From the NCBI GenBank assembly GCA_021413925.1, contig JAIOPL010000006.1:62001-126000 (forward strand): DNA of 64,000 nt. Direction: 5' to 3'. Position numbers and translations under genes: made by a program. Source of the DNA: Verrucomicrobiota bacterium (lineage in GTDB: Bacteria > Verrucomicrobiota > Verrucomicrobiia > Chthoniobacterales > UBA6821). The notes under the pieces are model-generated. The model was not told where the DNA came from and ran no database searches. It saw only the letters and a program-made list of their open reading frames with translations. Below, one piece after another: positions 34,744-45,816 of the stretch (positions are counted from its first letter, which is position 1; each line of letters begins with the position of its first letter).

Positions 34744-35900
34744 TGAATCCCTTCAACGGTGAAGCAGAACGACTGGCATCCTTCCCGGTCGCAAAGAAGC
34801 GTATCTTCCTCGGCCATGCAGGAGTGACGGCCCTGCCTGCCTGCGCGGCGCAGGCGATGAAGAGCTACATCGACTCCAGCAGCGAGGATCAGCAGGAGTT
34901 CGGAGGTGTGCTCAAGGAAGTGGCCCGTACTCGGGCGGACTCCGCAGACCTTCTGGGAGTCTCGGCGGAGGAGATAGCCCTACTCGGCCCTACATCCCTA
35001 GGACTCAGCCTCTTTGCTAACGGAATCGACTGGAAGAGCGGAGACGAAGTTGTCGTCTACGGCGACGACTATCCAGCCAATGTCTATCCCTGGCTGAACC
35101 TCCAGAGCCGTGGTGTCGTGATCAAGTGGCTGAAGACCGAATCCCTCGGCAAGATCACTCCCGAGAGCGTCGAGGCAGTCCTCACGCCGGCCACGCGACT
35201 CGTGGCGCTCGCCTCCTGTCATTTCCAGACCGGCTGGAGGATCGATATTTCTGCCATCAGCGCTCTTCTGCGCAAGCGGGGCATCCTCTTCTCGCTCGAC
35301 GCTATCCAGACGCTCGGCGCCTTCCCCACCCCGGCGCGTGAGGTCGATTTCCTCTCGGCCGATGCCCACAAATGGCTACTCGGACCTCTGGCTGCCGGCA
35401 TCGTCTATGTGGCGAAGGAACATTTCGAGACCTGCCGCCCCACGCTTCTCGGCTCCTGGAATATCAAGTCTCCCGACTTCCTGGCCCAGCGGACGATCGA
35501 GTTCGAGGAGGGAGGTCGCCGCTACGAACCGGGTGTCCTGAATGTGGCCGGCATCTACGGGATGAGGGCCTCGATCAGTCTCATCAGCGAGCAGGGGATC
35601 CCCGCCATCTCCGCGCTTATCCTAGAGCGGCGCGATCGTCTGGAAGTCGGTCTTGCAGGACTTGGCTTCGAGTTTCTTTCACCCCGAAGCCACGAGCCCC
35701 TCCGTTCCGGCATCCTTACCACGCGTTATCCTGCCAAGGATCCTGCCGAACTGATCGCGACCTTGGAGCAAGCCAGCATCTCGGCCTCCTATCGGAAGAC
35801 CCGAGACCATGGCTTCTGGCTCCGATTCAGCCCTCACTTCTACAACACCGTCGAAGAGATCGACCGCGTCCTAGACGTCCTCTCGGAAGCCATAAAGTGA
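34743..35900 (+). CDS. Class V aminotransferase (cysteine desulfurase/epimerase-like)
   Basis: PLP-dependent fold type I enzyme, 385 aa from ATG 34743. Motifs: ALLGPTSLGLSLFANGI, SCHFQTGWRIDISAISALLRKRGILFSLDAIQTLGAFP (cofactor Asp), SADAHKWLLGPLAAGIVYV (PLP lysine), and RRYEPGVLNVAGIYGMRAS. It lacks the desulfurase active-site cysteine loop seen in the NifS-type gene at 44073. Isopenicillin-N-epimerase-like or kynureninase-like families are alternatives; substrate unknown. Translation-coupled to the RelE-like gene. Confidence 0.82.
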   Translation: MNPFNGEAERLASFPVAKKRIFLGHAGVTALPACAAQAMKSYIDSSSEDQQEFGGVLKEVARTRADSADLLGVSAEEIALLGPTSLGLSLFANGIDWKSGDEVVVYGDDYPANVYPWLNLQSRGVVIKWLKTESLGKITPESVEAVLTPATRLVALASCHFQTGWRIDISAISALLRKRGILFSLDAIQTLGAFPTPAREVDFLSADAHKWLLGPLAAGIVYVAKEHFETCRPTLLGSWNIKSPDFLAQRTIEFEEGGRRYEPGVLNVAGIYGMRASISLISEQGIPAISALILERRDRLEVGLAGLGFEFLSPRSHEPLRSGILTTRYPAKDPAELIATLEQASISASYRKTRDHGFWLRFSPHFYNTVEEIDRVLDVLSEAIK

Positions 35901-35902
35901 CA

Positions 35903-35920
35903 AATCTGGAAATCAGGAAC
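35903..35920 (+). repeat. Intergenic repeat family B, copy 4
   Basis: AATCTGGAAATCAGGAAC is identical to 27541-27558. It follows the aminotransferase stop by 2 nt. Confidence 0.6.
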
Positions 35921-35993
35921 ACAGAAAAAGAGTTTGAAAGCTTCAAGGGTTACCTTCAAATCCCGGCTCCGTCCGCTTTTCGGATTCTCTAGA

Positions 35994-36026
35994 TTTCATC
36001 ATTCATAATTCATCCTTCATCCTTTT
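35994..36026 (+). repeat. Intergenic repeat family D, copy 3
   Basis: Clearest D copy: TTTCATCATTCATAATTC followed by ATCCTTCATCCTTTT, immediately before the start codon at 36032. Confidence 0.55.
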
Positions 36027-36031
36027 TTCCC

Positions 36032-37132
36032 ATGCTTCCCGTCGAGCACAACGACCCCGTAAACGCGGCCATCCTAACCATCTCCGAAGACAAGATCGCC
36101 GGATTCCATGAGGATCCTTTTGCCTTGGTGGCCGAGCGGTCAGGGCAACCCCTGGAGACCGTCTTGACAAGGATCCGGGCCATGCTCGAGGCAGGCACCA
36201 TCCGCCGAGTCCGCCAGACCCTGATTGCGAACAACCTCGCCGAGGGCGCTCTGATAGCCTGGCGCGTTCCCGAGGAGAAGCTCGAAGCGGCGTTTGAATT
36301 CCTCTTTAAGTTGGATCCCTTCTCAGGCCATGTCGTGGTGCGCTCCACCGATGCCCGCATCGAGGGAGGGGCCTTCCGTCTCTGGACTACCCTCAAGGTC
36401 CCGGCGGGATTCTCCCTGATGGAGCATTGTGAACTGCTTGCGCAAAAAATCGGTGCTGACGCCTATCGCATCATGCAGGCCAAGGGGATATTCACTCTGG
36501 GAGTCGGACATGTTCGCCGCAAGAACTCCCCTCCCGGTGAACGCTCCGAAGCACCCGCCACAATGATGAGCCCTGCTGTCGTCCATCTCACGGATCTGGA
36601 ATGGCGCGTCCTCCTGGAGCTGAAGCGCGAGTTCACACCCGAGGAGATCATTTCCTTTCCCTGGCTGAAGAGAGCAGAAGCAGCAGGCGTCACCCCTGAG
36701 GAGTTCTATGAGGTCGCCCGCTCCTTCCTGGATCGCAAGCTACTGGGCCGCTTCTCCACCTTCCTGGAGCATGTGAAGCCCTCGGCCACCGGTGTGCGCG
36801 TCACCAGATTCAATGCACTCTTCCACTGGGCCGTACCTCCCGGTCGCGAAGCGGAGGCCGGCGCCGAGATCGGACGTCACGATATCATGACTCACTGCTA
36901 CTGGCGCGAGGGTGGCCCGGAATTCAACAACGTGAACATCATGGGTGTGGCCCACGGCACCGACAAGGAACGCGTCCTGGAGCACAAGGCCGCCATGGAC
37001 CGCCATCTTCAGGAAGCCGGCATCCCTCTCCTCTATACCAATGTCTTCTGGGGAGGGCGCAGCGAGATCAAGCCCTCCGAGATCTCACCGCTCATCTACA
37101 GGGAATGGTTGGAAAGTATGAGTGAGGTATGA
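36032..37132 (+). CDS. Two-domain Lrp/AsnC-like protein resembling siroheme decarboxylase (AhbA/AhbB)
   Basis: A 366-aa protein built of two winged-helix plus ferredoxin-like units. Unit one spans about 1-165 (RSGQPLETVLTRIRAMLEAGTIRRVRQTLIANNL...GHVVVRSTDARIEGGAFRLWTTLKVP). Unit two spans about 175-366 (LTDLEWRVLLELKREFTPEEIISFPWLKRAEAAGV...HDIMTHCYWR). The arrangement and the HxCY/RR patterns resemble siroheme decarboxylase subunits, separate genes in sulfate reducers. No heme genes are nearby, so the role is uncertain; a transcriptional regulator is the alternative. Stands alone behind a D repeat. Confidence 0.5.
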   Translation: MLPVEHNDPVNAAILTISEDKIAGFHEDPFALVAERSGQPLETVLTRIRAMLEAGTIRRVRQTLIANNLAEGALIAWRVPEEKLEAAFEFLFKLDPFSGHVVVRSTDARIEGGAFRLWTTLKVPAGFSLMEHCELLAQKIGADAYRIMQAKGIFTLGVGHVRRKNSPPGERSEAPATMMSPAVVHLTDLEWRVLLELKREFTPEEIISFPWLKRAEAAGVTPEEFYEVARSFLDRKLLGRFSTFLEHVKPSATGVRVTRFNALFHWAVPPGREAEAGAEIGRHDIMTHCYWREGGPEFNNVNIMGVAHGTDKERVLEHKAAMDRHLQEAGIPLLYTNVFWGGRSEIKPSEISPLIYREWLESMSEV

Positions 37133-37192
37133 AGGAGGGATCCCCTGAATCCTTGTTACTCGTTCGGGATGATTTCCCTGCCTTATCCCCAT

Positions 37193-37215
37193 TCTCATCA
37201 TTCATCCTTTTTATT
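37193..37215 (+). repeat. Intergenic repeat family D, copy 4
   Basis: TCTCATCATTCATCCTTTTTATT, 39 nt before the rpmE start. Confidence 0.5.
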
Positions 37216-37254
37216 TGCCTCCCGGGTCTCATTCCTGCATTCTAACCGACTCTT

Positions 37255-37497
37255 ATGAAAGCCGGTCTTCATCCCAACTACAACCCGACGACGATCATCT
37301 GCGCCTGCGGCACCGCTTACCAGACCCGCTCGACCCGAGATAATATCAAGATCGGTATCTGCTCCGCCTGCCACCCTTACTTCACCGGTGAGCAGAAGTT
37401 CATCGACACGGCAGGACGTATCGAGAAGTTCACACGCCGCTACGGCAATGTCCGCGCCACCCGCGCGACCAAGCCGAAGCTCGCCACCAAGGCCTAG
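37255..37497 (+). CDS. rpmE: 50S ribosomal protein L31
   Basis: 80-aa zinc-containing L31 (C+ form): cysteines in ICACGTAYQTRS and ICSACHPYFTGEQ complete a zinc site, followed by FIDTAGRIEKFTRRYG, the family signature. The C-terminal tail is basic and repetitive (RATRATKPKLATKA). It precedes prfA by 95 nt, a gene order common in bacteria, and is probably expressed with prfA, prmC and murA. Confidence 0.95.
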   Translation: MKAGLHPNYNPTTIICACGTAYQTRSTRDNIKIGICSACHPYFTGEQKFIDTAGRIEKFTRRYGNVRATRATKPKLATKA

Positions 37498-37592
37498 CTT
37501 CCTACTTCCCGGCCACCAGTCGGGAGGACGATTGGCACCGGAATAGGCCGGTGCCGGGCGGCTCCCGATATCCTTGATCGGGAAAAAACGCC

Positions 37593-38684
37593 ATGAATCT
37601 GGATTTTAAACCGCTGATCGCCAAGAGGCGTCAGCGCTTCGAGGAGCTTGAGAAGGAGATCACCGATCCCTCCCTCTTCGACGATGCCAAGAAAGCCCGC
37701 GAGGTGCTCAAGGAGCATGCCCGGGTGAAGGAACTCATCTCCACCTGGGACGAGATGGAGAGCTGCCGCGCCCAGCTTATTGAGAATCAGGAGCTGGCCT
37801 CCGGGACCGACGTCGAGATGGCGGAGCTGGCCAAGGCCGAGATCGAGGAGATCAATGCCAGGATTCCCAAGCTCGAGCAGATGGTCCTCGTGTCACTCCT
37901 GCCGCCCCAACCCGACGACGACCGAGACGCCATCGTCGAAATCCGTGCCGGAGCCGGTGGTTCCGAGGCCGCTATCTTCGCCGGGGATCTTTACCGGATG
38001 TACACTCGCTATGCTGAGGCCGCAGGACTCCGCTACGAACTGATCGAGGCCAGTCCAAACGATGCCGGCGGCTTCAAGGAAGTGATCTTCCAGATCTTCG
38101 GCAATGATGTCTTCCGCAGGCTCCGTTACGAGAGCGGCGTGCACAGAGTCCAGCGTGTCCCCGCGACCGAGGCCCAGGGCCGCATTCATACCTCCACGGC
38201 TACAGTCGCTGTCCTTCCCGAGGCAGAGGAGGTTGATTTCGAGCTTCGCCCTCAGGATCTCCGCATCGAGGTCTGCCGCTCGGGCGGTCCCGGAGGTCAG
38301 GGGGTCAATACAACCGACTCGGCCGTCCAGGTCATGCACATCCCCACGGGCAAGATCGTCCGCTGCCAGGATGGCCGGAGCCAGCAGAAGAACAAGGAGA
38401 AGGCCCTCACCATCCTGCGTTCGAGACTGCTTGAGGAGAAGCGCGAGGAGGAGGCTCAGAAATACGCCGCCCACCGTAAGAGCCAGATCGGCTCCGGGGG
38501 ACGCGAGGAGAAGATCCGTACCTACAACTTCCCGCAAAACCGACTCACTGAGCACCGCATCGGAGTGACCCTCTACAATCTCGACCGCTTTATGGAGGGA
38601 GAGATCGCCGACCTGATCGCCGCCATCGGGGCCGCCGACACCCAGCAGCGTCTGGAAGCATCGGCAGCATCGGACTCCCAGTAG
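37593..38684 (+). CDS. prfA: Peptide chain release factor 1
   Basis: Terminates translation at UAA/UAG. The GGQ catalytic motif is in SGGPGGQGVNTTDSAVQ, and the codon-recognition tripeptide PAT is in VQRVPATEAQGRIHTSTATVAVLPE, which marks RF1 rather than RF2. 363 aa, full length, with normal N-terminal helical domain. The stop is 1 nt before the ATG of prmC, the enzyme that methylates its GGQ glutamine, so the pair is a functional operon. Confidence 0.97.
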   Translation: MNLDFKPLIAKRRQRFEELEKEITDPSLFDDAKKAREVLKEHARVKELISTWDEMESCRAQLIENQELASGTDVEMAELAKAEIEEINARIPKLEQMVLVSLLPPQPDDDRDAIVEIRAGAGGSEAAIFAGDLYRMYTRYAEAAGLRYELIEASPNDAGGFKEVIFQIFGNDVFRRLRYESGVHRVQRVPATEAQGRIHTSTATVAVLPEAEEVDFELRPQDLRIEVCRSGGPGGQGVNTTDSAVQVMHIPTGKIVRCQDGRSQQKNKEKALTILRSRLLEEKREEEAQKYAAHRKSQIGSGGREEKIRTYNFPQNRLTEHRIGVTLYNLDRFMEGEIADLIAAIGAADTQQRLEASAASDSQ

Positions 38685-38685
38685 C

Positions 38686-39549
38686 ATGGCGACCGCCATG
38701 ATGTCCCTGCTGGAAGTGCTCAAGGGAGCCTCCGAGTTCCTAGGCAAGCAGGGTGTGGAATCACCCCGACTGAACGCCGAGCATCTGCTAGCCCATGTCC
38801 TAGGCCTCAAGCGCATGGATCTCTACCTGCAGTTCGATAGGCCTCTGGGTGAGACCGAGCGAGCTCCCCTGCGGGATCTTATCCGCAGGCGCGGCACCGG
38901 CATCCCTCTCCAGCATCTCCTCGGCACCGTCGAGTTCTGCGGACGTACGTTCAAGAGCGACGCCAGAGCCCTGATCCCCCGCCCCGAGACCGAGCAGTTG
39001 GTCGAGCGCGCCCTGACCTACACCAATCTAGGCTCCAAGAATTCTTCTATTCTGGATGTCGCCACGGGCAGCGGCGTGATTCCCCTCACACTGGCCCTGG
39101 AGCGTCCCGACGCTATGATCAGCGCTACTGACATTTCCCCCGATGCGCTGACACTTGCCCGAGAGAATGCAGTACTGCTCGGAGTCGATCGCATTATCTT
39201 TCACGAAGCGGATCTCATTCCTGAGACATTGAGTCAAAACTCCTTCGATTTGATCACAGCCAACCTCCCCTACATTCCCTCCGCAGAGATCTCCACACTC
39301 AGCCGAGAGGTGCAACACGACCCTCTGCTGGCGCTCGACGGTGGTGCTGATGGACTTGATCTGGTTCGCAGACTGGCACCCCTGGCCTACAAGTGCCTTA
39401 CCCCCGGAGGACACCTCCTGCTGGAGATCGGAATCGATCAGTCGGACGAGGTCACGACGTGCCTCGCAGGGCATAATTATCGCGACATTACCGCCCTCCC
39501 CGATTACCAAGGAATCTTGCGTTTCATCGAAGCGATGAAGGGCAATTGA
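38686..39549 (+). CDS. prmC: Peptide chain release factor N5-glutamine methyltransferase
   Basis: Methylates the Gln of the GGQ motif in release factors. SAM-binding motif VATGSGVIPLTLALE, catalytic region ANLPYIPSAE, N-terminal helical bundle with ESPRLNAEHLLAHVLGLKR and PLQHLLGTVEFCGRTF are all present. The usual NPPY motif reads NLPY, a tolerated variant. 287 aa. Translationally coupled to prfA and 21 nt before murA. Confidence 0.93.
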   Translation: MATAMMSLLEVLKGASEFLGKQGVESPRLNAEHLLAHVLGLKRMDLYLQFDRPLGETERAPLRDLIRRRGTGIPLQHLLGTVEFCGRTFKSDARALIPRPETEQLVERALTYTNLGSKNSSILDVATGSGVIPLTLALERPDAMISATDISPDALTLARENAVLLGVDRIIFHEADLIPETLSQNSFDLITANLPYIPSAEISTLSREVQHDPLLALDGGADGLDLVRRLAPLAYKCLTPGGHLLLEIGIDQSDEVTTCLAGHNYRDITALPDYQGILRFIEAMKGN

Positions 39550-39570
39550 TCAGGAAAAAAGAAACGCATT

Positions 39571-40830
<1,260 letters not shown>

Positions 40831-40837
40831 GCTAGGC

Positions 40838-41030
40838 CATTTGGTGCTGAGTGGTGTTGGTCACTGCGGTTGCAAAGCCGAGTGCTGGGAAGCATGGATT
40901 AGCCTATGTCTTGTCATAGCCCGGAGAGCGAGACCGTCGGGAGACGTCGAGGCAATAGCTGTACTACAGATCCCTTGACCGCATGACTCTTCCCTCAAAG
41001 TACCGTCGCTCTAGCACCAAAGTGCTTTTT
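40838..41030 (+). ncRNA. Candidate structured RNA with intrinsic terminator
   Basis: Gene-free stretch after murA with nested complementarity. TTTGGTGCT (40840-40848) pairs with AGCACCAAA (41013-41021). Inside, GTCACTGCGGT (40860-40870) pairs with ACCGCATGAC (40978-40987) with one bulged C. Two hairpins carry GGGA (GNRA) tetraloops: TGCT-GGGA-AGCA (40883-40894) and CGTC-GGGA-GACG (40935-40946). CTATG/CATAG closes a third hairpin (40904-40919). The 3' end AGCAC-CAAA-GTGCT-TTTT (41013-41030) is a short terminator competing with the outer stem. About 190 nt, 6S-like in size, but no recognised family. Confidence 0.5.
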
Positions 41031-41349
41031 GACCCCCAAACCGAGCCTCAGTTGTCTTTGGGGACGGGTTGACTCTGTAGTGGAGTCTGTTTTCGGTCGC
41101 GGCGGTTTGTGAGGCAACAGGGATCTTGGATACATCCCGCCCAGCAGCCGGTTGGTCTTGGGAGGGGTCGGGTGAAGGGCCCTTGTCCGTAAGCAGGTGA
41201 CAAAACATCCTCTCTTTTATCCGCAAGGATTTCGGGAGGCAGTGTGTCTTCCTGTTGCTTTGAACCCTTTGCCATAACGGGGTATTTACTCCTTCTCCAT
41301 ATCCAGAAAAAGCAGAATCTTTGCAGAGTCGTTCGGAAGGAAGGGTTTA
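41031..41349. other. Gene-poor stretch between candidate RNA and acsA terminator
   Basis: About 320 nt with no convincing gene. A minus-strand 75-codon frame (41275-41048) begins plausibly (MAKGSKQQEDTLPPEILADK) then turns Cys/Pro-rich without recognisable domain, and a second frame overlaps it (41226-41011). They could reflect a frameshifted small protein, or nothing. A leader for the candidate RNA on the minus strand is another possibility. Confidence 0.35.
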
Positions 41350-41373
41350 CCCATCTCCGATGAAGGAGATGGG
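41350..41373. terminator. 9-bp hairpin terminator downstream of acsA
   Basis: CCCATCTCC (41350-41358) pairs perfectly with GGAGATGGG (41365-41373) across loop GATGAA, followed on the plus strand by TGTTCCTTTTT. It is probably the acsA terminator (minus strand) and could also stop plus-strand transcripts from the candidate RNA side. Confidence 0.7.
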
Positions 41374-41397
41374 TGTTCCTTTTTAAGTTTTGAGGGA

Positions 41398-43344
<1,947 letters not shown>

Positions 43345-43437
43345 TCTATGGAGGGGTTAAAATTTTTACTACGGAGCGAATCTCCTTTTCATCAGAAAGC
43401 GGGAAAAAGAAAAAGGATAACCTATACAGACACTTCA

Positions 43438-44076
43438 TCACTCTCCGATTTCTCTCTCCATGAGCTGGAAGCGGAATCGCTCGTCGTAGGAACCGTTGTT
43501 GTGAGTACGGCAGCAGGCAAGGCAGGCGATCCTCTTCCTTGGCCTGCGGACACGCGAGTGGCTCACTCCGCAACCCGGGCAACTCAGCAGGTAGCGACGC
43601 CTCATCCGACGACTCACAAAGGGAAGCTGGTGGGTGCGCTTCTCATCGGGAATCCCAAGATCGCAGCAGGCCTCGCGCCACTCCAAGCCGTGAGGCGCAA
43701 GACGGCGACGCCCATAACGATGCTGGGCCAGCAAATGGGCCAGCTCATGGAGCAGGGTCATCTCCACTTCGGACTCGGAGATTTCACGCAGGGCCGGGTT
43801 CAGCCAGACCTCCCAGCGTGAAGTGATGGCGACACCGGCAGTGGTCCTCATCCGGGAATTCCAGCCGACGATGACTAGGGGCGAGAGCTTGGGAGCGATC
43901 GGATGAAGGAGTGCCCGAGCCTGCTCCTCAAGGAACGGATCGCGTTTGCGGGAATTCCCCGAAGAGTGGGGCTTTCGGGAGGAGAAAGGATTCACTGATG
44001 CGGGAGCGCTGTGTCCGAACAGGAGCTTCAGCTGATCTGTTAGTTGACCTTTCAACTGACCCACGAGTGATGTCAT
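43438..44076 (-). CDS. SprT-like zinc metalloprotease domain protein
   Basis: 212-aa SprT/Spartan-like protein. The metal-binding motif is TLLHELAHLLAQ with a third ligand likely in HGLEWREACCDLG. A C-terminal zinc ribbon is visible as CPGCGVSHSRVRRPRKRIACLACC. The first ~45 residues are low-complexity. Spartan-family proteins cleave DNA-protein crosslinks in eukaryotes; the bacterial role is less clear. Start overlaps the nifS-type stop by 4 nt. Confidence 0.82.
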   Translation of the reverse strand: MTSLVGQLKGQLTDQLKLLFGHSAPASVNPFSSRKPHSSGNSRKRDPFLEEQARALLHPIAPKLSPLVIVGWNSRMRTTAGVAITSRWEVWLNPALREISESEVEMTLLHELAHLLAQHRYGRRRLAPHGLEWREACCDLGIPDEKRTHQLPFVSRRMRRRYLLSCPGCGVSHSRVRRPRKRIACLACCRTHNNGSYDERFRFQLMEREIGE

Positions 44077-45230
44077 ATCTGCCGCGGCCGGGCTTGACGT
44101 CTCAGAACACGGCTCAGTGCCGCAAGAGTTCCATCAATCGCCTCCGGCGTCGTCTCCTGTCCGAGTGAGAAGCGGACTGTCGCGCGGGCTAGATCCTCGG
44201 ATGCCCCCATGGCTAGCAGCACGTGCGAAGCCTGGATCGATCCCACCATGCAGGCGGACCCGCTGGAGGCGGCAACCCCTTCGAGATCAAGACCCATCAG
44301 CAGAGTCTCCCCATCGCAACCGGGAAAGCTGACATTGAGCGTGTTGGCAAGAGAGGGAGCCGAGGCGGCATTCCGGAATGCCGAGGGGTCGATAGTCCGA
44401 ATGCCTTGCCAAAGACGATCCCGAAGCTCTGACTCGCGGGCTTGTTTCTTCGTACCAAAAGCTTCTCTCACCGCGACTTCAGCGGCGGCGGCCATGCCGG
44501 CGATGGCCGGGACATTCTCGGTGCCAGGACGACGTTCGTTCTCATGAAAGCCCCCGTGCTGGATCGCCTCGATGGAGACCCCCGAGCGGAGCCAGAGGAA
44601 TCCAGCACCATGGGGTCCATGGAACTTGTGCGCTGTCGCCGAGAGTGCATCGACGCCAAGATCAACGGGCTTGCAGGGAATCTTGCCAAAAGCCTGGACG
44701 GCATCGCTATGAAAAAAGATACCCCGCTCCCGGCAGAGAGCTGAGAGTTCGGCAATCGGCTGGATGACACCCGTCTCGTTGTTGGCGATCATCACCGAAG
44801 CAAGCAAAGTCTCGGGCCGCAGGGCAGCAGCAAAAACCTCCGGATCGATCACTCCTTGAACATCGACAGGAACCTCGGTCAGCTCGAATCCTTCCCGCTC
44901 AGCCAAGGAGCGCATGGTATGAAGCACGGCATGATGCTCGGTGGAGGCGGTAACCAAGTGGTTTTTCGCAGAGGTGCGGTGGTGCCTTGCCAGTCCCAGG
45001 ATCGCCAGATTGCAGCTCTCCGTACCGCCGGAAGTGAAGATAATCTCATGGGATTTGGCCCCGAGCAGTGCGGCGATCCGGTCACGCGCCTCATCGACGG
45101 CAGCACGGGCGACCCTAGCAGAGGCATGGATGCCGGAGGGATTGCCCAGTAGATCCCCCAGAAGGGGCAGCATGGCATTCCTGGCTTCGGGAGAGAGCGG
45201 TGTGGTTGCGTTGTGATCGAGATAGATCAT
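44073..45230 (-). CDS. Cysteine desulfurase (NifS/IscS family)
   Basis: PLP enzyme releasing sulfur from cysteine for FeS clusters and tRNA thiolation. Start 45230 (MIYLDHNATTPLSPEA) gives 385 aa. SGGTESCNLAILGLAR, SATAHKFHGPHGAGFLWL (PLP Lys in HK), and the catalytic-cysteine loop SSGSACMVGSIQASHVLLAMG are all present; the loop is group I (NifS/IscS) like. No iscU is nearby. Overlaps the sprT-like gene by 4 nt. Confidence 0.93.
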   Translation of the reverse strand: MIYLDHNATTPLSPEARNAMLPLLGDLLGNPSGIHASARVARAAVDEARDRIAALLGAKSHEIIFTSGGTESCNLAILGLARHHRTSAKNHLVTASTEHHAVLHTMRSLAEREGFELTEVPVDVQGVIDPEVFAAALRPETLLASVMIANNETGVIQPIAELSALCRERGIFFHSDAVQAFGKIPCKPVDLGVDALSATAHKFHGPHGAGFLWLRSGVSIEAIQHGGFHENERRPGTENVPAIAGMAAAAEVAVREAFGTKKQARESELRDRLWQGIRTIDPSAFRNAASAPSLANTLNVSFPGCDGETLLMGLDLEGVAASSGSACMVGSIQASHVLLAMGASEDLARATVRFSLGQETTPEAIDGTLAALSRVLRRQARPRQI

Positions 45231-45374
45231 GAAGAAAAGATTGGATGAATATTCCCTCAATCGGATGCGCTCGGCAATGCCTCAAAAGCTCGCCTACTCG
45301 AATCCGAACAACCTCATCGTACGCTGATGCTCTCCTTGCCATCGTCCTTAGGCTGTAACAGCATGGGGCTTCTT

Positions 45375-45794
45375 ATGACCGCCGATTCGATTATTCCAGA
45401 CCTTCAGGCCGCAATCCTCTGCGAGGATGTCCGGGCCGAAATTAGCGGCCAACAGACACTCATCGGCGTGATCGGGGCGATCCCGACGCCCACTCTACCG
45501 ATCGCCTTCTTCAAGCTCTGCCTCTGGACCCGCTGGTGTGGCGGTAGCGGCGACTTCATTCAGAAGTGCCTCATCTATGATCCAGAGGAGGATCAGGCGA
45601 TTGCGCAGGCGGAGGTTCCCTTTAGCCTGTCCGATCTGAGCGCGCATGCCACCAATGTGCATTTCTTCGGCGGAGTCCAGTTCCAGAAATACGGGACCTA
45701 CCATGTCGAGGTCCTGATCGACGATCAGATACAGCTCAGGATCCCCGTACCCGTGCTCCAGATGGAAGCCCCCCGACCACCGGGCAATTACTAA
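45375..45794 (+). CDS. Conserved hypothetical protein, DUF6941-like
   Basis: 139 aa from ATG 45375 (MTADSIIPDLQAAILCEDVRAEISGQQTLIGVIGAI); ATG 45363 is an alternative start. The opening 'LCEDVR.E..GQQTLIGV' pattern matches DUF6941, a family of unknown function common in PVC bacteria. Ends with a proline-rich tail (LQMEAPRPPGNY). Faces the convergent MBL gene, sharing a palindrome at the stop. Confidence 0.65.
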   Translation: MTADSIIPDLQAAILCEDVRAEISGQQTLIGVIGAIPTPTLPIAFFKLCLWTRWCGGSGDFIQKCLIYDPEEDQAIAQAEVPFSLSDLSAHATNVHFFGGVQFQKYGTYHVEVLIDDQIQLRIPVPVLQMEAPRPPGNY

Positions 45795-45798
45795 GGCC

Positions 45799-45816
45799 TA
45801 GCATCCTAGGATGCTA
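45799..45816. terminator. 18-nt perfect palindrome between convergent genes
   Basis: TAGCATCCTAGGATGCTA, readable as a 7-bp stem with CTAG loop, ends in AAAA on the plus strand. It includes the minus-strand MBL gene stop codon (45814-45816). Possibly a bidirectional terminator. Confidence 0.5.

Noticed and set aside
37893-38816. 307-codon minus-strand frame over prfA/prmC
   Set aside because: Antisense to two certain genes, crossing their junction. No motif.
40838-41030. Assignment of the candidate RNA as 6S RNA
   Set aside because: Length and long-hairpin shape are similar, but the central bubble is not clear and the terminator shares the closing stem. Left unnamed.
41048-41275. 75-codon minus-strand ORF as a gene
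   Set aside because: Plausible first 25 codons, but the remainder is Cys/Pro-rich without domain and overlaps another open frame; not enough to call.
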